DNA from: Schistosoma haematobium
Lineage: Eukaryota > Platyhelminthes > Trematoda > Strigeidida > Schistosomatidae
NCBI RefSeq assembly: GCF_000699445.3
Contig: NC_067200.1
Span: 434,001-498,000, forward strand
Direction of reading: 5' to 3'
Length of the DNA stretch: 64,000 bases
Position 1 is the first letter of the stretch. Every line of letters begins with the position of its first letter. Position numbers and translations under genes: made by a program. The notes beneath the pieces were generated by a model. The model was not told the DNA's origin. It searched no databases and saw only the letters and a program-made list of their open reading frames with translations. Below are positions 24,431 through 34,454 of the stretch, one piece after another.

Positions 24431-24837
24431 TATCAAAATGAGAAATTTTGCGTGATATTACTACTGTTATTCTATTGAGTAGTATTAGGGAGCAACACCA
24501 TGGTCTTAACAAAATCTTGTGGTTTACATAGTCAATTAGGTGGGATATGTAATTTTCATCCTGAAATAATAATGAAAAAGTAAAGAATTTATAGCAAAAT
24601 TAATCACTCTCCATCCTGAATAATGGGCGTTTACTGTGCTCATTTAAGGTGACAATAATATTGTATTCATGGCAAAGTTTTCTATTCTAATACTCTATTT
24701 AAACAATAAATCAATAAGATTTCATTCGTTTCATCTTCATTCAATAATAATTCACAATTATTTTCTATTTTCTCTTCTATGCTCTTTAACTCAGTCTTCA
24801 AAGTCTTCTTCTGTTGGGGTTTCTACTCTGGTTGGTG

Positions 24838-24890
24838 TTACATACTACTTACATCGACAGATATAAGTAGCATACATCACAATCGGAGTA
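24838..24890 (+). repeat. Isolated Rep-P palindromic end
   Basis: TACTACTTACATCGACAGAT followed by ATAAGTAGCATAC forms a near-perfect palindrome. Confidence 0.6.
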
Positions 24891-24894
24891 ATTT

Positions 24895-25560
24895 AGCAAC
24901 TAAAACAATTCAAATATCTAGGTATTCATGATGCAATCGACAGGCAGCCTTGTCTGAATCCGGTCATTACTTAGAATGCATCTGTGAGCTATCCTTCATG
25001 CACCACTTTGCACTGTAGTTCGACGTATGAATTTCGGATGATGTTGACAATCTTCTCAAGTAAACCGGTTATCAACAATCCTAGACAGTAATTGATTAAA
25101 ACTGATCAATAATAATTTTTTTAGGTGGATTTGGAGATTATCACATCTACACTATTCAGATTGTTATTTATCCTCATTCATCGTTGTTTTCATTGACTTG
25201 CTCATCTATCAATAATTCAAGATGGTACAAACTGGTGTTTTGTAAAAAGATCATTCTTGCATGTATATGTGTTCACTATGTCCCGTCAATATCTTAATTG
25301 GTTTCATGATATAGAAGTTTGATATCATCAATCTATTCCATTTCATGAGTGATAATAGATTCATATTATATAGGTTCACCAAAATCTCCTTAATAACATT
25401 CAACACAAGATGTTGATTATCAGTCTGACCGTTTACCATACTTCTAGTCTTGATATATTTAGAAATGAGTTGTTTTATTCAACCACTTATCTTCATGAAC
25501 AATCATTAACCTTGTAATGATTACTTTATTAATTTATTTCTAGATTACATAGAAATGCTT
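24895..25560. other. Intronic stretch without recognised features
   Basis: Possible very old RTE RT trace near 24,930-25,060. Nothing else supported. Confidence 0.35.
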
Positions 25561-25564
25561 GAAT

Positions 25565-25875
25565 AGGTTAGCAGGTGAGACTATATTCTATGGACGATCT
25601 TTGAGTGATGCTGATGTAGCCTTGAGAATGTCCACCTACTAACTAGGACTAAATGAGGATTTTAAACCTGTGTGAAAAGTAAGGGTTGTGATTTACATCT
25701 GATGGTTTGGGATAGGGATTAGATTTAAGGTTTTCATTACGAACTAATATCAGCTAAAATGCCAAGATACGATATAACTGAATAGATAAAGAATTTTGCG
25801 GTGAAATCTAAGATTTCTTATCATGAATCTGATTGCTTTGTCTATTTATTATTATAGTCTCGCCGCTTAGAATAT
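25565..25875 (+). repeat. Rep-F copy
   Basis: GAGAATGTCCACCTACTAAC, ATTAGATTTAAGGTTTTCAT and AAGAATTTTGCGGTGAAATC line up with the copies at 24.15 and 43.93 kb. Confidence 0.65.
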
Positions 25876-26119
25876 GTGATGAACAGACTACATTTTGGGA
25901 AGTGAAATATCTTCATTAATTGATCACTTAGTCTTCAGTGAGTTGTACAGGCATCTCGAGACTATTTGCACTGGTAACTGCTTTTAGTAAATATGGATTT
26001 TAACTATCAGTCAAATGCAGGACATTTGTCGTTTTATATTTATGACTAGTCAAGGAACTCTAACTGTATACCGTTGTTAATGTTCACATTGAAATCTAAA
26101 CCTAGTGCTTATATATTCA

Positions 26120-26300
26120 GATGCTAAATCATGATCCATCAAGTTACATCTAGCTGATAAGTCTCCGATAAAATAAAACCAAAGTCCTTGGATTCACTGT
26201 TCTGACTCAATTGAAAGAATGCTGAAATATATCTGAATGAATTATTCATAAGTAATCACCTTCAAAAAGCTCCAAGATTCAGCAGTACATCTTATTGTGT
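26120..26300 (+). repeat. Smalpha-type SINE, degenerate
   Basis: ATCTAGCTGATAAGTCTCCG keeps a near-core CTGATAA. The GAAA side is eroded (AAAATAAAACCAAAGTCCTT). Confidence 0.5.
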
Positions 26301-26469
26301 GGTTTATACTACTTAAAGATTTGTTTAACCAACATTAATATTATGATGACCCAATGTTGTCATATTCATGTTATGAGCTTAATGATCATTTAATGACAAT
26401 AATGAACATGAATTTAATGAATTCTATTGGATATATGAACTACTAAATATAAATTAATGCATTATGTAT

Positions 26470-26560
26470 GTTAAATTTATGAGTTGATCTAATCTAGACC
26501 ACAATCGAAAACCTGAAAGCACTGAAACGTCGTTTTGTCCTAGTATGTAAATCTTCGCCG
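26470..26560 (-). repeat. HH-SINE end, interrupted by Rep-B
   Basis: AGTTGATCTAATCTAGACCA and ACGTCGTTTTGTCCTAGTAT form the antisense end. The opposite end resumes at 27,113 after the Rep-B copy (CTTTCAATGGTAGTCTATCT). Confidence 0.6.
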
Positions 26561-27095
26561 CTAAATGCTCTGGTACAGCCGAGAGTGTGGAGAGTCAGAT
26601 CTCTCTTTATATATATATCGAAATGATTCACTTGGACACGCATATACAACCACTGCCAAGGAAATCATATTTACTGCCTTCTCGCGGCGGGAGTAATGTT
26701 TATGAAATTGTGAGAACGAAAAGCGAATATCCGGAGCTTTATCCAAGTTTCAGGATATATGGAGGATCAACCTAGGGGAGTTGTATGACCCAAATTCCAA
26801 ACCAATGGTGTATATGGACTCTAGGATCTTCAGTGTATAAATGGCGAATGAACCTATTGTTGGTTAATGTTTGCCGAGGAACTGCATATCCTGATGTTGC
26901 TCCACTGTCTTGCGGATCAGACCTTTATGTCGAAAGCTTAGGGTATGACTCCTGAGAAAATTACCTTTGTCACTTTAAGGAAACCAGCACTATCTCAGCC
27001 CTCACAGAAATCATTTGATTTATGTGACGCATGTGTATTTAATACCCTCTTGAATCAATCTTTATATGTTTAAATAAATAATAATAAATATGCGA
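26560..27095 (+). repeat. Rep-B, nearly full-length copy
   Basis: Starts GCTAAATGCTCTGGTACAGC, includes TACTGCCTTCTCGCGGCGGG and ends with AATAAATAATAATAAAT. It appears inserted in an older HH-SINE. Its 3' half from about 26,800 is part of the inverted duplication shared with 32.39-33.35 kb. Confidence 0.7.
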
Positions 27096-27751
27096 ATCCT
27101 CTGATTCCTACTTTCAATGGTAGTCTATCTTTGATTGATTCATGAATTCAACTATTAAAATTACTACAATCTCTCCTATTCTGATAATTATTTCTCAATA
27201 AGGAACATGAACATTTTACATGATTGTTATAATCATTCTAGAATCAATTCAATTCTCATATAACGAAGTAAAAATATGATCCTGTGTGTTAATCATAAAG
27301 AATGTAGAGCTTGATATATATGTGCATTTGACTAAGTGATCATACCACATAAACATAATGTGATGAAATAAGCATAGTGATAAGTCATGCTAATTGAACT
27401 CTATATTCGGTTCCTAAACTATTCGCGTAACTCCCAAGTTAGAACAACATAGTGACCAAAACACAAGGAAAAATGCACAAAATTTGTGAGAGGCAATTTA
27501 CTCCAAACGTTCATTTTAGTGAAGAAACTACAGGGTTTTTATAGTATTTTAAATGTCTTTTGTTTTTCGGATAAATGTGGAATGCTACTAAACATAGTAG
27601 CAGTGTATATAATCATCCAATCACAATCTCTACATGTACCTTTTCAGTTTCTTGATGTTCCTGACTAAACTTGAAGTGAACACTGATTAGATAAAATGCT
27701 TCTTAATGTTTCCTGAATCTTTCTTGTCTTTTGTGTGAGGTTTTCTCGATC
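26800..27751 (+). repeat. Left arm of a ~950-bp inverted duplication
   Basis: Reads in reverse complement at 32,393-33,346 with high identity by eye over the whole length, through the Rep-B 3' half, the HH-SINE end and about 570 bp of other sequence. Shared blocks include TAATTATTTCTCAATAAGGA and ATGTGGTATGATCACTTAGT (reverse complement). Similarity stops at ACCAATGGT on the outer side and at GATC on the inner side. Confidence 0.85.
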
Positions 27752-28675
27752 ACCACAACACAAAGTGAACCATAAAGGACAATAATAAAGATACACTTAA
27801 TATTGTGTATGTAGTTAAACTATAAGAAATGAACAGATATATATATATGAAAATATACTAAACTTTATTATCTAAATAACCATAGAATGAATTTGAGCTC
27901 GTCTGTGATCACTTCTTAGCCAATATCACCTCATATCTCAATTTGCTGATCTGATTATCATTCAGATCATAACTAAATGGTGTATAATTTGAATCAATCA
28001 CCATTTTATCAAAATAGTTTGATCTCATTGATCAATCTTAAAATAATCTTTAATAAACCATACAGAATTTCATATGGTCTATTCTTAACGAATTGTCTTT
28101 GAATAAACACAATGATCAAGTTTAATAATAAAAAAAATAAAATTCTTAGCACAAAACTATGTGACTGTGAGGACAGTCCACAGGTAAACTTGAGGAAGCT
28201 GTAAGAAGCTCAGAAAAAGCCAAATATATTTCATCTAATCACTATTTGGAAGGATATTCTAGAATCCCTACGTGTAGCTTCCCGATTGGACAATGTTAAT
28301 AATTCCACTGTATGTGAATTGGAGGACTGTCATGATGATTTCGTTTCTTACTAAAAACTATAAATACCTGACAATTTTGTACTATAATTGACACTGTCTG
28401 GTAATAACATTCTTTTCACTAGTCTTCTTTCTTCTCATTGCGACTTGGAAAGGTTCTACAGTTCTAGTGCTGAAGTTATACGCATCTAGATATAATAGTT
28501 ACCTTCAATTTTACACACAGTTAATCAATGAATAAACTAATTTAAAGGGTTTATCAATGATTCTATACCATCCATTCAAGTATACTGTTAAAGATTCTTT
28601 GATATACTTCACCATGGCAACTATATTCTGATTGTTTTGTTTTGTTTTTCTTTCTTTAAACTTATTGTTTTATAG
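27752..28675. other. End of intron, no recognised repeat
   Basis: Contains a short (AT)n run near 27,836-27,849 and AT-rich DNA up to the splice acceptor. Confidence 0.4.
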
Positions 28676-29537
28676 GTTTGTCATTCAATATTACCTTATA
28701 TGTTAATAATCAGTTCAATTGTATTACTTAGTTTTATAGCTATACATAAATCACGTATACATCATGTAAATCCTTGTTCGAATCCTGACAACATTCATAG
28801 AAACTGGAAAATAGAACAAACAATTATTCCATTAAAATCATCAATTCATCATTCCAATGATCAACAGACTTTATTTACTGAACCAACACAATTAACAATT
28901 TGTTTAAGTCTTATGTATATTCTATTTGATTTAGCTGATCTTATTGAATGGTTCTATGGTAATATTATAATACCGAATTATATTCATTCATTTAAACAAC
29001 ATTTCAATACAAATTTCAATGAACATTATAATATTAAAACAAATCATTCAGGCTTATTACCACTACTAACAAATACATTAAATAGTAGTATGTTATTAAC
29101 CAAATCTATGAATCAACTATGTTCCATTCAATTTATATCTGGCTTATTAGGGAATATGGTCTAGTCAAAGATTTCTATTCATATTACCAATGTTATTATA
29201 TCAATCATTGAAATATCGACATTTAATCAAATACTATTTCACTTATTATTTTCATACATTGAAAATCTTACATTGGTGTAAATTTAGTTATAGTTCATCA
29301 ATCTATATAGAACAAACATTGAATACATCAATGGATGATATAATTCAGACTGAATTGAATGAAATGAAAACTACTGATAAAGAAATAAGTAGTGAACATC
29401 ATCAACAACAACAGCGACGACGACAACGACGACAACAACAACAGACTATAATGAAAGCTGAATATCAAGATGAGTATCAAAGAATTCCTAGTCTTTATTG
29501 TTGTTCATGTATTCATCAAACTATTCTATTAAAATGA
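28676..29537 (+). CDS. Rhodopsin-like 7TM receptor, exon 2 (TM5 to C-terminus), one frame change
   Basis: After the acceptor at 28,675 the frame continues VCHSILPYML..., completing TM5 with its proline. A loop of about 45 residues is followed by TM6 near 28,888-28,960 (ICLSLMYILFDLADLIEWF). TM7 is near 29,120-29,190 (IQFISGLL, then SQRFLFILPMLL in another frame). The frame changes at about 29,148-29,164, where the exon reads a stop at 29,162-29,164 in the first frame. The remainder is a ~115-residue cytoplasmic tail with a basic/Gln-rich segment (QQQQRRRQRRQQQQ) and a Cys cluster (YCCSC) near the end. The stop is at 29,535-29,537. The assignment rests on topology and on the phase-0 join to exon 1; ligand unknown. 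Bracketed by the inverted duplication arms. Confidence 0.68.
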
Positions 29538-29541
29538 TGTA

Positions 29542-29547
29542 AATAAA
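29542..29547 (+). terminator. Polyadenylation signal AATAAA
   Basis: AATAAA five bases after the receptor stop. A second ATAAAT lies at 29,550. Very short 3' UTR if used. Confidence 0.35.
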
Positions 29548-29734
29548 TGATAAATAACGAATGTTTGTACATGATTTGTGAAAAGTTGACAATTGAAATC
29601 ATTCTCATAAGTTCACTTCTGCCATGATTATCAAATTACACTCTATTCCTAATCAACTACTTTAAATAAACTGTTGAAAATCGAATTGACATATCTGATA
29701 TACACCATTTTCTAATCAATGAACTACATAATAA

Positions 29735-30030
29735 TGTATTATGATGTGTACTACTAATATGGATAGATATAAGTAGTATGGATTATTCATCAAAAAGTGA
29801 AATATCTGACAGTAGATAATTAAAAAGATCAATAACAAGAGAATGATGTGGAAACAAAAGAATAATGAATTCTGAGACAATTGATTCATCTTTTGCATAT
29901 GAAGTAATTACTGTAGGACTCTTAGAGTTTACTAAGACCTTCTGTAATATTGTGTTCAAATACATTTGCTCGTACCAACTGATGTTCTCGTACACTACAG
30001 TAGTATATTGAGAGAAAACAAAACACAATA
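29735..30030 (-). repeat. Rep-P copy
   Basis: Begins with the palindrome (GTGTACTACTAATATGGATA, then AGATATAAGTAGTATG) and contains AATAATGAATTCTGAGACAA and TTTTGCATATGAAGTAATTA. Confidence 0.65.
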
Positions 30031-30289
30031 ACGAATGAAAGCAATGAATCGAACATGTAGAATTAACGAGAATTCAACAGTTCCCGAAAGTTAAGAATTG
30101 CATATAACTTACAATAAAACATTGACTAATTTTGTGTTATATTCTAATCATGAACTACAACATAACAGCTCAATGTTAAGTATTACTGCAGGGTTTAAGA
30201 AATTACTTCTTATTACGCATCATCAACATTTATTTGACAGTATTTGTTGTTTTGCAATGATGAATAAACTTCTTAGTTGTAGACAAATT

Positions 30290-30835
30290 AATTCGCATTA
30301 TATTAGATAAGGATGGTGAATCAGTTCATGAGGCTGTAAGTCTTCATCAGCTGAGATGGTTGGGCCATGTGTTACGTATAACTGAACATTGATTACCACA
30401 ACGCGAAATGCTGGTTAGTGTTGGAGACGGTTGATTGTAAGTTACGGGTGGTCAAACCAAAATGCGACATCAGTGCTTGAGGTCACTAGCTTCTGGTCTA
30501 AGCTATTTTGGTAGATGCAAACTACTTGGTTTGAGTCCACTTGACTATCATGACCAATGGTTGGAGACTCTGTGTGACATGGCTTAGAATCAATCACAAT
30601 GGCATAGATGTATACACTCTCCGCCTTCTGTTAAATTGTGAGATTAAAATTATTTCTACCTTTTTCTTATACACAATCTTTCTTTTATATGCAACTACTA
30701 TTGAAGTAACTCTATCTATGAATTTGGTGTTCATCTTGTTGTGCCATTGAGGTATAACAGCTTCGACTGACTTATATAAATGCTCTTGGTTCAACGTTTT
30801 AGCTGACTGACTGACTGACTGACTAACTACATTTC
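30290..30835 (+). pseudogene. YVDD-type LINE, 3' end with (TGAC)n tail
   Basis: From 30,310 it encodes a broken VSLHQLRWLGHVLR-type C-terminal block (CATCAGCTGAGATGGTTGGG) and then the terminal MAQNR-type block (GACATGGCTTAGAATCAATC), followed by a 3' UTR ending in a (TGAC)n tail at 30,805-30,826. This is the 3' end of the family seen nearly whole on the minus strand at 34.4-38.3 kb. Confidence 0.7.
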
Positions 30836-30839
30836 ATAC

Positions 30840-31845
30840 AAACAAAATAATTATTCAAACGTATTATTTCTATGTACACAGTTCCATTTATCATCTTGAA
30901 CACTAGCAAAACGAAAGATTCTGACAAAATAACATTAGTTCAGTTGATTTCCTTTTGGTGTCTATCAACTTTTCCTCGCAGTTCTAACAATGTATATTCT
31001 TTAGAAGATACGTGCAAGTTTATACACTGTGTTGTAACATGAAAGAAGTACCTATCGATGTTTGGTTGTGTTGTTTTTGTTGTTGTTGAAGTTAACGAGA
31101 AGAATGATCAAGAAGGTTGAAGATGAGGGATATGTGTTCAGTGAACGTACAATGTGACACACAGATACTCAGGTTAACAACAATTTGATATGTTATTTCC
31201 TTCCTATTTTGAACTAAATTGAATGCAGATTGGTTATAATCGTATTGAATAAAACATTATTTAACCTATACACTGGTATTTCATTGTTAATTGTGAACTG
31301 TGTACATGATATGAAGAGATTCCAGTTTATGTATACAGTAAACTGATTGAGTGTCTATTCTGAGGTTGTTGAATCTCCGTCAATACTAGCACAATAATAG
31401 TATATCATAACAAACAGAAAACATTTCTATCCTTCCATTTTATCATAGAAACATTTGAAGGAATCATTATTGAACCAAGGTGAATTTGATTGAAGTTAGT
31501 AAGAACTTTGATGTATATGTGTCTTAATCAAAGCAACAAAAGCATTAGTTGTGTAATGAACAAGTTGGAAAGCAATTCATCCGATAACGTGTTGAGTGAT
31601 GAGTTTGAAGTGGTAAAGTTAAAATTCGAGTTACAGTACGAACATCAATGCAGCGATGCAGATACACAACTGACGAACCATAAAGAAACTGTATACGAAA
31701 AGTCATCTATTAAAAATGATATGTGATAATATGGCTATATTGAGACAACCCTTCATAAGCCAACAATGAATGACTGAAATTCACTTGTAGATACAAACAT
31801 CAGGATAATTCAAACTCTTGTCAATAATGATATTGCAATGAACGA
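30840..31845. other. Unannotated stretch
   Basis: A 70-codon open frame near 31,510-31,726 (ATG at 31,510) has no recognisable domain or gene context, and I do not call it. Nothing else is supported. Confidence 0.4.
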
Positions 31846-32290
31846 GAACACAAGTGGAGACAACCAAATGTATTTATACTCAAAGTTTAAACAATCGGTG
31901 AACCATACAGTAAATATTCACTTGGTGTTGTTTTACATGTATCTTCCCATTGTTACTTAAGACTGCGATTGATGAGTCTCTTGTTGGCATATGTGAATTC
32001 TGTGCGCAGTGTCTCGATATTGGAACAGTCGAATGTCTTTGAACATAAAATTACAGAATCTCTTATTAAATTTCGAGAACAATACAGTAGATACTTCATT
32101 TGCAAAAAGTCAGTCAACCGTCTCAGACTTGATTATTCTTTCATGTCCATATCAATCATTCTCTGTTTTCATTCTCATTTCTTTGAACTTCTTAGCTTTC
32201 TGCCATCGGACATTTCATTTCCAATCGATGATACATAGTAATTATATCTGTCAAATATCAGTAACACACACCACAATATGAATAACATAC
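31845..32290 (+). repeat. Rep-P copy, forward
   Basis: GAGAACACAAGTGGAGACAA, ATTTGCAAAAAGTCAGTCAA and the palindromic end (ATTATATCTGTCAAATATCA) near 32,240. Open frames of about 90 codons inside it arise from the repeat and are not genes. Confidence 0.65.
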
Positions 32291-32392
32291 CGGTTTAACT
32301 AATTTATTACCATTTTTATCTCATTATCCCAATAAATAACAAACTAGCTATTATGGAAGTATATAGTAGGTAATATCACTATATGTAGGGAT

Positions 32393-33346
32393 GATCCAGA
32401 AAAGATCTCACAAAAGACAAGAAAGATTCAGGAAAAACTAAGAAGCATTTTATATAATCAGCGTTCACTTCAAGTTTAGTCAGGAACATCAAGAAACTGA
32501 AAGGGTACATATAGAGTTTCTGATTTGGATGATTACCTACACTGCTACTATGTTTAGTAGCATTCCAGATTTATCCGGAAAACCAAAGACATCGAAAATA
32601 GTATAAAAACCATATAGTTACTTTACTAAAATGAATGTTTGGAGTAAAGTGCCTCTCACAAATTTTGTGCATTTTTCCTTGTGTTTAGGTCGCTCTGTAG
32701 TTCTAACGTGGGAGTTACGAGAATAGTTTAGGAACTGAATATAGAGTTCAAATAGCATGACTTTTCACTTTTCTTATTTCGTCATATTATGTTTATGTGG
32801 TATGATCACTTAGTCAAATGCACATATAAATCGTGCTCGTCATTCTTTATCATTAACACACTGGATCATATTTTTACTTCGTTATATGAGAATTGAATTG
32901 ATTCTAGAATGATTATAACAATCATGTAAAATGTTCATGTTCCTTATTGAGAAATAATTATCAGAATAGGAGAGATTGTTGTAATTTTAATAATTGAATT
33001 CATGAATCAATTTAAGATAGACTACCATTGAAAGTAGGAATCAGAGGATTCGCATATTTATTATTATTTATTTAAACATATGAAGATTGATTCATGAGGG
33101 TATCAAATACACATGCGTCACATAAATCATTTGATTTATGTGAGTGCTGAGATATTGCTCGTGTGCTTAAAGCGACAAAGGTAATTTTCTCAGGACTCAT
33201 ACCCTAAGCCTTCGATGTAAATGTCTGATCCACAAGACAGTGGAGCATCATCAGAATATGCAGTTTCATGTTAGTCGGTGGCCAACAATTGGTTCATACT
33301 CCATTTATACACTGAAGATCCTACAGTCCATATACACCATTGGTTA
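32393..33346 (-). repeat. Right arm of the ~950-bp inverted duplication
   Basis: Reverse complement of 26,800-27,751. Contains the Rep-B 3' half in minus orientation (33,050-33,346), the HH-SINE end (33,000-33,045) and the rest of the duplicated block, including an LTR-C-like segment near 32,690-32,760. Confidence 0.85.
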
Positions 33347-33349
33347 GGA

Positions 33350-33430
33350 ACTACGCTGCGTAGTTCTAATTTGGGGGTTACAAGAATAGTCTAGGAACCG
33401 AATATAGAGTTCAATTAGCAAGGCTAATCA
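33350..33430 (+). repeat. LTR-C-like short copy
   Basis: GCTGCGTAGTTCTAATTTGG, then GGTTACAAGAATAGTCTAGG and GAACCGAATATAGAGTTCAA, repeat the segment at 32,690-32,760 in the same orientation and resemble 58,548-58,610. Confidence 0.6.
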
Positions 33431-33559
33431 CTATGATTATCATCATTTAGGATATTTACACATTTTGTTAATTATTGTTAAATTTTACTAAAATCGATTG
33501 ATTCTTTTACCAAAATTCAATTAAATTAAAAATAAAATTTTCGGTTAGACTATTGGTTT

Positions 33560-33965
33560 ATTTCATGTTTTTTTCTTTTATTTTTACTTTTTTTCCCAAC
33601 AACAAACTACCCTTCCCCTATAGCACCCCACCTTCGTAGTTTGTTCCTTTCATATTGATTCATTGTTCTATTTTGGTTTTATTTTAGTTACCAAAAAAAA
33701 GAAACTTTGTCTCATTTAAAATTTATTCATTTTTTTCTTCTCTGTTTTGTTAGTTTGTGTTATTTTGATTTATTCAAATGATTCCCAATAGATAATTTAT
33801 ATAGAATACCTTAGTAACTAATGGATAGCGAACAATAATTAGATTCGATTGGACAGTTCTCTCTCTCCCTCTCTCCCTCTCACTCGCTTGCTCGCTCGCT
33901 TGCTCACTTTGTCTCTTTCACTCTCACTCTGTTTTTGTTTTTTTTCGAATTTGTCTCCATCTCTT
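33560..33965 (+). repeat. T-rich and (CT)n/(CTCG)n low-complexity tract
   Basis: T-rich DNA leads into CTCTCTCTCCCTCTCTCCCT and CGCTTGCTCGCTCGCTTGCT at 33,858-33,905. Confidence 0.75.
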
Positions 33966-34194
33966 CTTTTGTAAAGAGAAATAAAGTTGTGTTCCATGAA
34001 TTATTCTTCTTGAATATCAAGAATGATACTTGATTAATAATTGAAAATAGATGAAGTAAATATTATTTCGATCTTCAAATTACTTCAATATTGATTTTAT
34101 ACTAATCTCATAAGTCTATTATTATGAAATTGTATGTAGAATATAGAATATAAAATATAAATTTGATTAATTTATTCAATAGATTCAATGTAAT

Positions 34195-34452
34195 TACAAT
34201 AGTTGAATTTATGAGTCAATTAAAGTTAGATCATTATAGAAAACTTGGATCCATTAGACGATAGTTTCGTCTTTATAAAGGACGACTTAACAATTTACAT
34301 CCACGATCCCATGAGTGAACGTTTAACCTTTAGATTACTAATACGGTTGGTATCCAATGGCGCTAATGTCTAACATCAACCAAACCAAGAAATTGCACCA
34401 CCGTCTATCATCATCTCTTCGTTGAGTTACTCTGTCACAACAAATGCGGTTG
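34195..34452 (-). repeat. HH-SINE, one-sided copy
   Basis: End ATGAGTCAATTAAAGTTAGA, antisense hammerhead remnant (GATAGTTTCGTCTTTATAAA) and SINE body through GAGTTACTCTGTCACAACAA. It abuts the LINE 3' tail at about 34,455. Confidence 0.65.
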
Positions 34453-34454
34453 TC

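Larger units (their letters stand above)
20170..28675 (+). other. Receptor intron, about 8.5 kb, phase 0
   Basis: Donor GTAATG at 20,170 and acceptor TTTTATAG ending at 28,675. Splicing joins LLK to VCHSILPYML without changing frame and makes one continuous hydrophobic TM5. The intron is full of SINE, Penelope, RTE and Rep-B debris and holds the left arm of the inverted duplication. Confidence 0.7.

Noticed and set aside
31490..31726. 78-codon open frame
   Set aside because: The first codon is TTG; from the first ATG about 70 codons remain, with no domain, no neighbour and no splice context.
31969..32281. Two overlapping ~90-codon frames
   Set aside because: Both lie in a Rep-P copy and recur, mutated, at other Rep-P copies.
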